Part shown: positions 15,591 through 21,639 of the stretch, piece by piece
Layout of the letters: every line of letters starts with the position of its first letter
Numbering within the stretch: position 1 is the stretch's first letter
The notes under the pieces: model-generated
Told to the model about the DNA's origin: nothing
The model's input: the letters and a program-made list of their open reading frames with translations, nothing else
Databases searched by the model: none
Origin: an uncultured Lachnospiraceae bacterium
GTDB lineage: Bacteria > Bacillota > Clostridia > Lachnospirales > Lachnospiraceae
NCBI GenBank assembly: GCA_910588285.1
Contig: CAJUQB010000038.1
Span: 1 to 45,253, forward strand
Direction: 5' to 3'
DNA: 45,253 nucleotides
Program-made: the position numbers and the translations under genes

Positions 15591-16157
15591 CTACTCCTTG
15601 CAGATTTCCGCATATATAGCCTTGATAACTTCTGCGTCATAAAGGGCGTTGTGCTTCTCCCCCTCAATCTGCTGTCCGCACAGTTCAGAAACAATGTCCT
15701 CTCTGCTCTTATCAAATGCTTCTCTGTCAGAAATGCCATAATGCCTTGCAATGTCCTGATTGATGTCTCGGCAAGCCGCAGACACATTCCCCGGCAAGCC
15801 AAACGCTGTGCCAAAAATATCAATCAGCAGAACCATGTCATAATGGCACACGTCTGAAACAAACTGAACTTCATCGAACTGTTTCAGCCACTCGCCCAAC
15901 TCATACCGAATATCCGCTTTACTGCCAAGAACAACCGTTGTGTTTCCGTCCTCTCCAAGCCTTGCGGCAAGGGTATCATTTCCGGCAAGAATGGTATGTT
16001 TCAGCACGTTTTCCCTTATCCAATCGTCACACTGATTTTCTTTGTATGTGGAAAACTCCGCATAGAACCGCTTGCCATTCTCCGCAACAATACCGATACT
16101 GATAAGAGATGTTCTCTTATGCAGTCCGGTAAATTCTGTATCAAAAAATAATTTCAA
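15591..16157 (-). CDS. DEDDh-type 3'-5' exonuclease (inserted cassette gene)
   Basis: 188 residues with all four acidic residues and the histidine of the DEDDh fold: D6 and E8 in FFDTEFTG, D102 in FVSDVCHYD, H169 and D174 in EKHNALYD. Closest in style to the Rv2179c/RNase T-like exoribonucleases. The start is TTG (16157), with GGAGG nine bases upstream. That ribosome site is supplied by a relic of the end of the gene at 16524. It sits inside the structural operon, so it is expected to be expressed late; target RNA or DNA unknown. Confidence 0.85.
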   Translation of the reverse strand: MKLFFDTEFTGLHKRTSLISIGIVAENGKRFYAEFSTYKENQCDDWIRENVLKHTILAGNDTLAARLGEDGNTTVVLGSKADIRYELGEWLKQFDEVQFVSDVCHYDMVLLIDIFGTAFGLPGNVSAACRDINQDIARHYGISDREAFDKSREDIVSELCGQQIEGEKHNALYDAEVIKAIYAEICKE

Positions 16158-16204
16158 CTTTATTTCCCTCCAATCTCAAACATCGGTATCAGCGTATAAA
16201 CGGC
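16158..16204 (-). pseudogene. Relic copy of the 3' end of the connector gene
   Basis: The minus strand reads AVYTLIPMFEIGGK followed by a stop, matching the last 14 residues (DVYTLIPRFEIGGK) of the intact gene at 16524-16994 in 12 of 14 positions. The relic is not preceded by a start and serves only as leader and ribosome site for the exonuclease. It marks insertion of the DUF4406 gene between two copies. Confidence 0.8.
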
Positions 16205-16519
16205 TTACTCTGCTGTGTAATCCTCAATCACAACATCAATACCGTATTCAATGGCGCAAGTGTTCTCAATCTTACAGCCCCTTGCTTCTTCCCAGCCTTT
16301 GGCAAAGAAAGCAACATCAGCCGTAGACAGCAGTTCAAGGCTTTTACCGAGAAACCACAGCGGTCTTGCGTCTGCCGGTGCGCTTTGAAAGAAAGAATCA
16401 ATAACTTCTACTGGCTCGCCCAGCTTTTCCTCTGCGCTCTTGATTGCCTTTTCTCTTACTGCCAAAATCTCCTCGTCTGTCTTGCCATTCATGGGCTGTG
16501 AAATAAATAATTTCTTCAT
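16205..16519 (-). CDS. DUF4406-type nucleoside deoxyribosyltransferase-like protein
   Basis: 104 residues with the family signature KKLFISQPMNGKTDEEI and C-terminal CAIEYGIDVV. The fold is related to nucleoside 2-deoxyribosyltransferases, so a role in nucleotide or NAD metabolism is possible but not shown. The ribosome site is in the end of the preceding gene. It lies between two copies of the connector gene end, indicating later insertion into the head-tail operon. Confidence 0.82.
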   Translation of the reverse strand: MKKLFISQPMNGKTDEEILAVREKAIKSAEEKLGEPVEVIDSFFQSAPADARPLWFLGKSLELLSTADVAFFAKGWEEARGCKIENTCAIEYGIDVVIEDYTAE

Positions 16520-16523
16520 ACTT

Positions 16524-16994
16524 TTATTTTCCTCCTATTTCAAATCTTGGTATTAAGGTGTAAACGTCCACTGTATCAACGCTAAACGCATAACCGTACT
16601 TGGTCTTGATATACTCAAAAAATCCACCGGGGTACTTGGTTTCGTCCTGGTCTATCAATCCGACAGGCACATCAATGTCTATACCTAATTCTGAATATTT
16701 GACAATAACGAAAAAGTTCTTCCCTTTAGTGTCCAGCGTGAAACTTTCCAGCATTTCATCCGTCGTGAGGTCGTTCCACACTTCCGGGGCTTTATACGGC
16801 TTTGGAAGTTTGACATTCTCGATTTTTACCACGCACACACTGGCGTTTTCCATGCCGCTTGCCTTTTGGTTTGCCCCCTGCGTCAGTTCCACACGCACAT
16901 TGTCAAACCGTGTGCCGAAATATGTTTCTTTTTCCATCAGTCCGTTTATGTAGCGGTTGTAGACAACCACGCTGTCAACATATCCTATTCCCAT
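16524..16994 (-). CDS. Head-tail connector / minor capsid protein (DUF6751-type)
   Basis: 156 residues, beginning GIGYVDSVVVYNRYINGLMEKETYFGTRFDNVRVELTQGANQ. Proteins of this type lie between capsid and tail tube genes in clostridial siphophages and are thought to be head-closure or minor capsid proteins. Its last 14 codons, including the GGAGG used by the next gene, are duplicated at 16158-16204. Confidence 0.72.
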   Translation of the reverse strand: MGIGYVDSVVVYNRYINGLMEKETYFGTRFDNVRVELTQGANQKASGMENASVCVVKIENVKLPKPYKAPEVWNDLTTDEMLESFTLDTKGKNFFVIVKYSELGIDIDVPVGLIDQDETKYPGGFFEYIKTKYGYAFSVDTVDVYTLIPRFEIGGK

Positions 16995-16996
16995 TA

Positions 16997-17248
16997 TTAT
17001 TCTGCCGCCTCATAGGTCGTTTCAAAAATGTCCGGCTTGCAAGGGTAAAACTCGCCATTTACATCCTTGATGATAAAATCACCAACAGAAGCGGTCATAT
17101 CTCCCTCTAAAGTGTGGATAATCATTTCAAAAGGCTCTTTCACGCCCTTAATTGTCGCTTTATCTCCGACAAAAAGGCTCATGTTCCTGTCAAATTGTCC
17201 TGTCCATTGCATAGCCTTAATTACAACGGGTTTTTTTCTATATTTCAT
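16997..17248 (-). CDS. Small conserved phage protein (KYRKKPVVI type)
   Basis: 83 residues of a widespread phage family beginning MKYRKKPVVIKAMQW and containing GDFIIKDVNGEFYPCKPDIFETTYE. Compact beta fold; function unknown. Its start overlaps the end of the connector gene and its own stop lies next to the following gene, so it is part of the packed head-tail operon. Confidence 0.8.
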   Translation of the reverse strand: MKYRKKPVVIKAMQWTGQFDRNMSLFVGDKATIKGVKEPFEMIIHTLEGDMTASVGDFIIKDVNGEFYPCKPDIFETTYEAAE

Positions 17249-17804
17249 TCTCTGTTTCCTCGCTTTCCTCTGGCTCCGTCGGCTTCTCCACTGGCTTATC
17301 CTCCGGCGGTCTGCTTATTGGGGCATTGCGGCGCGGGTAGGGGATTCCGGCATACAGCAGATTCACGCCGTTGCTGTCTTTGATACCGCAAAGACCATCC
17401 TTCACCATGCCATAAACCATAGCGTCAGCCACCTTCTTATCCTTTGCCGCCTCCATTGTGGCGGTACTGGCAGAACCGGCGGCGGAATAGCCAATAGATT
17501 CAGAACCGGACGATATGGACGTGATAACCTTGCCCTTAACCGTCCCGTCAGCCTGCGCCACCGTTCCCATGCTCTCCATTGCGGCGTTGTTGTAGCTGTC
17601 AATCTGATAGAGAAAGTCCGCCAGCTCGCAGACGCAATCTTTTACCGCTTCCACATCACGCTCATTTGTCGGATAGGCAAATTGCAGTTTATTCCCAGTT
17701 ATACCGTCAATCCTGCGCTCTGCCCTCCGTCCAAATCGCTTGTACTCGTCCGCAGACATTTTCCCGCCGTATTCAGTTTGGTAATATTCATAATCTGCGT
17801 ACAT
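17238..17804 (-). CDS. Head-tail connector (adaptor) protein
   Basis: 188 residues from MYADYEYYQTEYGGKM. This start has AAGGAGCAGCCT upstream, whereas the longer frame from 17879 overlaps the capsid gene. The helical N-terminal two-thirds (SADEYKRFGRRAERRIDGIT ... VEAVKDCVCELADFLYQI) match gp6/gp15-type adaptor proteins that ring the portal. The C-terminus is a Pro/Glu-rich tail (EDKPVEKPTEPEESEETENEI start region) that is probably disordered. Confidence 0.82.
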   Translation of the reverse strand: MYADYEYYQTEYGGKMSADEYKRFGRRAERRIDGITGNKLQFAYPTNERDVEAVKDCVCELADFLYQIDSYNNAAMESMGTVAQADGTVKGKVITSISSGSESIGYSAAGSASTATMEAAKDKKVADAMVYGMVKDGLCGIKDSNGVNLLYAGIPYPRRNAPISRPPEDKPVEKPTEPEESEETENEI

Positions 17805-17814
17805 AGGCTGCTCC

Positions 17815-18801
17815 TTATGAGAGATTGCTCTCTTTTGCCGCTTTTGTGGTTTTTGCCGCCGAAGTAGGCGGGGTAACATTTTCAGATTCCGGGTTCGTGC
17901 TGTTCGGATTGATTGTCACAACCGCAATAGCGTCAATGTATTCCGCAAAGAGTGTAAAGCCCATCAGAGCATACGAAACGCCTGTCGCCCGGTCATAATC
18001 TCCTGCTACCGCAAAACCAATCAGATTTGTCACGCCATCTGTGGTGTAATGCAATCCAAGTTTTGCAAATCCGCTGTTCTGTGGATTGACATAATAGGAA
18101 ACAATATTATTGATAGGCGTTGCAATCATCTGCCCTCTCGGAATCTCGCTGGAAACGAAAACAATCTCCGCACCGAGGAAGTTTTTCAGATAGGTGAAGC
18201 CGAAAGCCGTCTGCATGGTAATTTCGGAACTTCCAAGATATGCGTACAGGTCAAGCGTATTTACAAATACCGCAATGCCAGTAACATTCCTGTGCATTTT
18301 CTTGAACTTGTCCTTTACTTTTCCAAGAGCCATAGCAAACGCCATCTGGAAAGTTTTTTCCTCAAAGGTCATTGTGCCTGTCTTGAGGTAGTCGTAAAAT
18401 CTGCCGGTCACGTTTTCCTGCAACTCGACAAGAAACTCTTCGTCTGTCATGTTGATAGCCGCTTCCTCTCCGTGTTCTGCGACTGCTTCGATAGATACCT
18501 CTTTTGCATACTTCTCAACCGTAATCTTTGCATACGGCTTTTCTTTTACGGTAAAGTGGGAACGGGGAATAAACTCACCCTCGCCGACTTTTCCGTCCTG
18601 TAACTCACCCTCTGCGTACTTTGACGTGAGTTCTGTGCCGTTCGGCTTCTCAATAGGGCGTGTAATACCCATAACTTCCTGTAACGCTTCCCAGTTGCGG
18701 GCAAACTGCGTTACAAAGTCGATTTTTCTCGCCGTAACCTGTATGTCAGAACTTTTAATTAAGTTCTCATGTGCCGCTGTTGTAATGTTTGTATCTGCCA
18801 T
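17815..18801 (-). CDS. Major capsid protein (HK97 fold)
   Basis: 328 residues, located after the scaffold gene and before connectors. It has the E-loop and P-domain style of HK97 capsids (ELQDGKVGEGEFIPRSHFTVKEKPYAKITVEKYAKEV start region; GFAVAGDYDRATGVSYALMGFTLFAEY in part). No protease gene lies nearby and no delta domain is obvious, consistent with a separate Gp20-type scaffold. After the folded domain there is a Ser/Thr/Pro tail ending KTTKAAKESNLS, similar to the tail tube end. GAGGAG precedes the ATG. Confidence 0.9.
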   Translation of the reverse strand: MADTNITTAAHENLIKSSDIQVTARKIDFVTQFARNWEALQEVMGITRPIEKPNGTELTSKYAEGELQDGKVGEGEFIPRSHFTVKEKPYAKITVEKYAKEVSIEAVAEHGEEAAINMTDEEFLVELQENVTGRFYDYLKTGTMTFEEKTFQMAFAMALGKVKDKFKKMHRNVTGIAVFVNTLDLYAYLGSSEITMQTAFGFTYLKNFLGAEIVFVSSEIPRGQMIATPINNIVSYYVNPQNSGFAKLGLHYTTDGVTNLIGFAVAGDYDRATGVSYALMGFTLFAEYIDAIAVVTINPNSTNPESENVTPPTSAAKTTKAAKESNLS

Positions 18802-18816
18802 GATTATTCTCCTCTA

Positions 18817-19428
18817 CTAAAACTCAGAGAGATTTTCGGCAATCGCCTGCCGTCTTGCGGTCGTATCCTTAATGCCGAAGATTTCCTCCCTTGTCATTTT
18901 CTTTGCGCCGCCGCCATTCGGATTCAGCGGCCCCGTGAACGGTTTCGCCCTCTGCGCTTCAAGCTGCTCCTGCCTCTCGTCAACGAACATGAAAGCGGTA
19001 TCTTCCGCCCCTTTTAAATCTTCCAAGGCTTTTTTCACATCTTCGCGCTGGTTTCTCGACTTCATCAGCTTTTCAATGTCAAGGTTTGCGCAGATAGCCT
19101 TTTCATTCCTGCCCTTGGCTTCGGAAATGGAAGATTTCAGAATATCCTTGAACTCACGCTCCGCAATCTTCTTTTCATATTCCGCCTGAGCCGCCTCTGC
19201 TTTTGCTTTCCAGTTTTCAATTTCCTCTTCCATGCTTTCTGGGTCAACGCCGTCAAACTTTTTCAGTGTTTCCTCTGCGGTGTCCGCCCGCTCCTTTTCC
19301 TTGTCGCGGTCTGCGGTCAACTTCTCGTTCTCTTTCTGCAATTTGGAAACGTCCTTCCCATACTGCGCCATTACCTTTTCGGACTGTTCATCTGTCAGCC
19401 CCCAGGCCTTTAATTCATCTGTTTTCAT
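18817..19428 (-). CDS. Scaffolding protein, phage minor structural GP20 type
   Basis: 203 residues, highly charged and coiled-coil along residues 25-110 (KLQKENEKLTADRDKEKERA), with the GP20-family C-terminus (PNGGGAKKMTREEIFGIKDTTARRQAIAENLSEF in part). It would direct procapsid assembly. Ribosome site CGGAGGGATAAC precedes the ATG. Its leader is a long structured region that includes a tRNA-Ile-like gene; the leader segment 19469-19477 can pair with the tRNA T-arm. Confidence 0.92.
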   Translation of the reverse strand: MKTDELKAWGLTDEQSEKVMAQYGKDVSKLQKENEKLTADRDKEKERADTAEETLKKFDGVDPESMEEEIENWKAKAEAAQAEYEKKIAEREFKDILKSSISEAKGRNEKAICANLDIEKLMKSRNQREDVKKALEDLKGAEDTAFMFVDERQEQLEAQRAKPFTGPLNPNGGGAKKMTREEIFGIKDTTARRQAIAENLSEF

Positions 19429-19468
19429 GTTATCCCTCCGTTATTAGGTTATTTATAGGTGTGTAACC

Positions 19469-19528
19469 GTCCACCAACGGCCTGCCATTTTGTAGGACTT
19501 GGCGTGTCCAAAATCGGAATTGGTGGAC
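19469..19528 (-). promoter_or_regulatory. 9-bp pairing between scaffold leader and tRNA T-arm
   Basis: GTCCACCAA (+ strand 19469-19477) and TTGGTGGAC (19520-19528) are perfect inverted repeats. The second is the 3' T-stem and acceptor side of the tRNA-Ile-like gene; the first is in the scaffold leader about 40 bases before the ribosome site. Pairing would be incompatible with a folded tRNA in the same transcript, so tRNA processing and leader structure may be linked. Confidence 0.5.
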
Positions 19529-19584
19529 TCGAACCACCGAAACACGGCTTATAAGGCCGCCTTAACCGACTGAGCTAAATTCCG
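19514..19584 (-). tRNA. tRNA-Ile(UAU)-like gene with abnormal D-arm
   Basis: Minus strand 19584 to 19514: perfect 7-bp acceptor (CGGAATT/AATTCCG), anticodon stem GCGGC/GCCGT around loop CTTATAA (anticodon UAU), 5-nt variable loop, perfect T-arm (GGTGG-TTCGAGT-CCACC) and discriminator A; no encoded CCA. Only 71 nt long: about three bases are missing between the D-loop and anticodon stem, so a normal 4-bp D-stem cannot form together with the anticodon stem. Whether it is functional is uncertain. It is in the capsid operon leader. Confidence 0.75.
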
Positions 19585-19740
19585 AAGGTGCGCCTACCCA
19601 ACAAAGGGCAGGCACTAGGACAGGATTGAGAAATAATGCGCTATCCCTTTCGCTTATCTTTTCCCGACCTTCTGACAGACGGTACTTGCCCAGAGGTTCG
19701 CTTACTCGGAGGGCAAATTCCCTATAACTGATAGCACACA
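19585..19740 (-). ncRNA. Structured RNA segment between two tRNA-like elements
   Basis: No convincing ORF. Nested complementarity on the minus strand: GTGCTATC / GATAGCGC (8 bp with one GU) enclosing about 85 nt; TTGCCC / GGGCAA (6 bp) inside; and GTGCCTGCCC-tttgtt-GGGTAGGCGCAC just before the tRNA-like gene. The density of pairing is higher than expected for an untranslated gap, but no known RNA family is recognised. Confidence 0.45.
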
Positions 19741-19742
19741 AT

Positions 19743-19793
19743 GCACCCGTGCGGAATCGAACCGCCTTTACAGCGCCATTGCTGACGGATACC
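19743..19793 (-). ncRNA. tRNA-like minihelix lacking an anticodon arm
   Basis: Minus strand: GTATCCGT pairs with ACGGGTGC (8 bp, two GU), followed by discriminator-like A; a 4-bp T-arm with loop TTCGATT precedes the 3' strand; one hairpin CAGC-aatggc-GCTG takes the place of the D and anticodon arms. It resembles an acceptor/T-arm minihelix or a decayed tRNA. A standard cloverleaf cannot be drawn. Confidence 0.4.
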
Positions 19794-19840
19794 ACCTCTT
19801 GAATTAGGAGGGTTAGGATTTATCAAAAATTAGATAATGT

Positions 19841-19889
19841 CAAAATAAAAAGGCGCCTCCATATGGCAGAGACACCTTGCGAATCTGCC
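19841..19889 (-). terminator. Terminator in capsid leader with competing stem
   Basis: Minus strand AAGGTGTCTC ... GAGGCGCCTT followed by TTTATTTTG is a good intrinsic terminator (19850-19878). An alternative perfect 6-bp stem GGCAGA ... TCTGCC (19865-19870 with 19884-19889) uses part of the same arm, so the two folds exclude each other. This is the arrangement of an attenuator. The stem is nearly the same as the one upstream of the tape measure gene. Confidence 0.65.
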
Positions 19890-20063
19890 TGTAACTTTTT
19901 CAGGTTAGCGGCTGAATCCAGTTATCAGCCGGTATTGTATTCTATTATAAAAAGCATTAATACCGCAGGAAACGCTTCACATTTGTTCCTGTCTTTGATT
20001 ATATTCAGTGCCTACTTTTTTCGGTCTTACCTTATGTCGCGCCCATTTCTCAATGCTTTTTAC
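19890..20063 (-). ncRNA. Leader RNA from promoter L3 (no confident gene)
   Basis: From the expected start near 20063 down to the attenuator, the minus strand carries hairpins such as CGGCTGA / TCAGCCG (19910-19932). One frame is open and protein-like (SIEKWARHKVRPKKVGTEYN) from about 20070 to 19976 but has no acceptable start codon or ribosome site. It is in frame with the preceding gene after its TAG stop. Probably untranslated or a gene relic. Confidence 0.4.
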
Positions 20064-20069
20064 TTCTAT

Positions 20070-20109
20070 ATTGTACCGCAGTTTTGCAGGGAAGTTGTAC
20101 CAAATTAAA
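20070..20109 (-). promoter_or_regulatory. Late promoter site L3 (capsid leader)
   Basis: Minus strand TTTAATTTGGTACAA, 22-base spacing, then -10 TACAAT at 20070-20075 (itself within GGTACAAT, so GGTACAA occurs twice 23 bp apart). It should start the transcript that carries the RNA elements, scaffold, capsid and connector genes. Confidence 0.82.
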
Positions 20110-20111
20110 GG

Positions 20112-20510
20112 CTATTTTACATCATCAATGCTAAATACAATCCCTCTGCAATAAGGCTCTACGTCCTCGTAAATCATAAAGGTTTCGTGCGGTATCTCGG
20201 TTTCGTAAGTCCATGTGATTTCTTTGCCGTCAGCATCCTTTTCTTCGCCACACCATATCGCATTTATCCAGTTTGAATATTTCTCTTTATTGTATCCTTG
20301 GTATACTTCATCACGATTAAAGAAAACTTTTCCTCCGTCAAAACAGCCGCCCTCATCATCTATCACACCTCTAAACTCCATAAGGTCGTCAGAACAGCCG
20401 TAGACAATGATAAACCCGTTTTTTCTCGCTGTTTCGATTTCTTCTTTTGTGAGCTGCGGATAACCATACTCTTTCCCACTAATTGACTTTGCAAATTCTT
20501 TAATATCCAT
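20112..20510 (-). CDS. Conserved phage protein of unknown function
   Basis: 132 residues from MDIKEFAKSISGKEYG. The start at 20510 is preferred because GGAGG lies eight bases upstream; the longer frame would include that site. The segment FIIVYGCSDDLMEFRGVIDDEGGCFDGG is of a kind seen in many Firmicutes phages. No function known. It has its own promoter site (L4) and is followed by another (L3), so it is a one-gene unit, consistent with an accessory cargo gene. Confidence 0.75.
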   Translation of the reverse strand: MDIKEFAKSISGKEYGYPQLTKEEIETARKNGFIIVYGCSDDLMEFRGVIDDEGGCFDGGKVFFNRDEVYQGYNKEKYSNWINAIWCGEEKDADGKEITWTYETEIPHETFMIYEDVEPYCRGIVFSIDDVK

Positions 20511-20564
20511 TCCCATATCCTCCATTTTGCGGTTTCCGATAGGGGAAACTCCTCTACTGAAATT

Positions 20565-20604
20565 ATAATACCATGACTAGATAAATTATTTGTACCAACT
20601 TAAA
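20565..20604 (-). promoter_or_regulatory. Late promoter site L4
   Basis: Minus strand TTTAAGTTGGTACAA, 22-base spacing, -10 TATTAT at 20565-20570. It follows immediately after the terminator of the 20640 gene and precedes the 132-aa gene. Confidence 0.8.
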
Positions 20605-20630
20605 GTAAAAGAGCGGCATCACTGCCGCCC
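20601..20630 (-). terminator. Terminator after the YSRD-repeat gene
   Basis: GGGCGGCA-GTGA-TGCCGCTC then TTTTACTTT on the minus strand. Sequence and arrangement closely resemble the terminator at 13317-13344, and its T-run likewise leads into a late promoter motif. Confidence 0.85.
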
Positions 20631-20639
20631 TCTGCAATA

Positions 20640-21149
20640 TTACATCGCTGCAATTTTCCTTGCCCAGTTCTGAATGATCTCTCTTTCTTCCCGGCAGTCA
20701 GCATCCTTAAACATCTGTTTCATCATGCCATGCACACCGGACATAAAATCTTCCAAAGCGTCAAGCATTTTGTTCTTTGTCATATCGTCCCGGCTGTTGG
20801 AATATTCCATCTTCCGGCTACGGTATTCGTCCATGTCGGTATCATCACCAGACAGACGGGAATAGTTCGGACGATTCATATATTCCCCGGTGCGTTGGTT
20901 GCGTCCTCTGCGGTATGAATTGCCGTTATCGTAGTTATCACGGGAATACCCACGGTCACGGCTGTAATCCTCCATATCCCGGCTGTAGCCGTCCCTGGAA
21001 TACCCGCCGCCGTCCTGCATCATTTCAATCTTATCCACGCCCTTCATGATTTCCACCAGCTTATAGGCGTTGTCAAGGTTGGAGGAAGTCAAGCCTTTTT
21101 CCTCAATCGCTTTTAACTCTTTCTCTGCGTTTTCTCTCAATTTATGCAT
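20640..21149 (-). CDS. YSRD-repeat protein, presumed virion-associated
   Basis: 169 residues. An N-terminal helix (1-45) and a C-terminal helix (about 120-165) enclose a low-complexity middle with five Y-S-R-D repeats and Arg/Tyr/Asn-rich sequence (YSRDNYDNGNSYRRGRNQRT), probably disordered and RNA/DNA- or protein-binding. Found as the last of a set of presumptive structural genes between minor capsid and scaffold genes. Ribosome site AGGGAGGG. Function unknown. Confidence 0.75.
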   Translation of the reverse strand: MHKLRENAEKELKAIEEKGLTSSNLDNAYKLVEIMKGVDKIEMMQDGGGYSRDGYSRDMEDYSRDRGYSRDNYDNGNSYRRGRNQRTGEYMNRPNYSRLSGDDTDMDEYRSRKMEYSNSRDDMTKNKMLDALEDFMSGVHGMMKQMFKDADCREEREIIQNWARKIAAM

Positions 21150-21152
21150 AAC

Positions 21153-21575
21153 TTAACCCTCCCTTACTGCAATCAGATTAGCGTTTTGCACCTGAATCGC
21201 CTGTGTGGACGTGTTTTCTACTGCTACAGGTACACAGCACCCTCTCGGCACGTCTATGTAAGCCTGTGCGGACACGTTAAAGAAGTTCTCTACTGCCGCC
21301 GGGGTTACAATCATTCGGGTAGACTGTAAAGGCTCTCCGTCAACCGCAATCGCCACGGAAATAGCTTCTACCGTGCCGCCTGTCGGGATCTGGATATTTC
21401 CCGAGAAGCTGACAAGGAATCTTGCCTTGCAGTTATTCGTAAGTCCTCTCAATTTTACAATGCCGCTCCCCTCCCTGTGCTGAATGCAGTTTGAACCACA
21501 CACGGGGGTTTCGGTCAATACAACATTCTGCCCTGCGTCTACGGTCTGCAAGGCAATTCCAGTATATTCTGCCAT
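21153..21575 (-). CDS. C1q/TNF-like jelly-roll protein, candidate capsid decoration
   Basis: 140 residues from MAEYTGIALQTVDAGQNVVLT (GGAGG eight bases upstream at this start). It has the beta pattern of BclA/C1q-like clostridial proteins: GGTVEAISVAIAVDGEPLQSTR, then YIDVPRGCCVPVAVENTST and QAIQVQNANLIAV. Such domains form trimers and decorate surfaces of spores or virions. Placed between capsid-related genes, a role as trimeric head spike is plausible but inferred. Confidence 0.78.
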   Translation of the reverse strand: MAEYTGIALQTVDAGQNVVLTETPVCGSNCIQHREGSGIVKLRGLTNNCKARFLVSFSGNIQIPTGGTVEAISVAIAVDGEPLQSTRMIVTPAAVENFFNVSAQAYIDVPRGCCVPVAVENTSTQAIQVQNANLIAVREG

Positions 21576-21591
21576 GTTATTTTCCTCCAAA

Positions 21592-21625
21592 TAAAAAAAC
21601 TACCAACTGTTTATAGCTGATAGTT
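21592..21625 (-). terminator. Terminator of the radical-SAM gene
   Basis: Minus strand AACTATCAGC-tataaaca-GTTGGTAGTT (10 bp with GU pairs) followed by TTTTTTA. It overlaps the left inverted repeat of the radical-SAM cassette. Confidence 0.8.
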
Positions 21626-21639
21626 TCTAAGTTTCTATG
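21604..21639 (+). repeat. Left 36-bp inverted repeat of radical-SAM cassette
   Basis: CAACTGTTTATAGCTGATAG and the next 16 bases match, in inverted orientation, bases 22657-22692 at 32 of 36 positions. It includes the radical-SAM stop codon. Together the repeats bracket the gene and its promoter. Confidence 0.85.

Noticed and set aside
19562..19795. 77-codon minus-strand frame in the capsid leader
   Set aside because: No ribosome site, unlikely composition, and it lies across the tRNA-like and paired segments.
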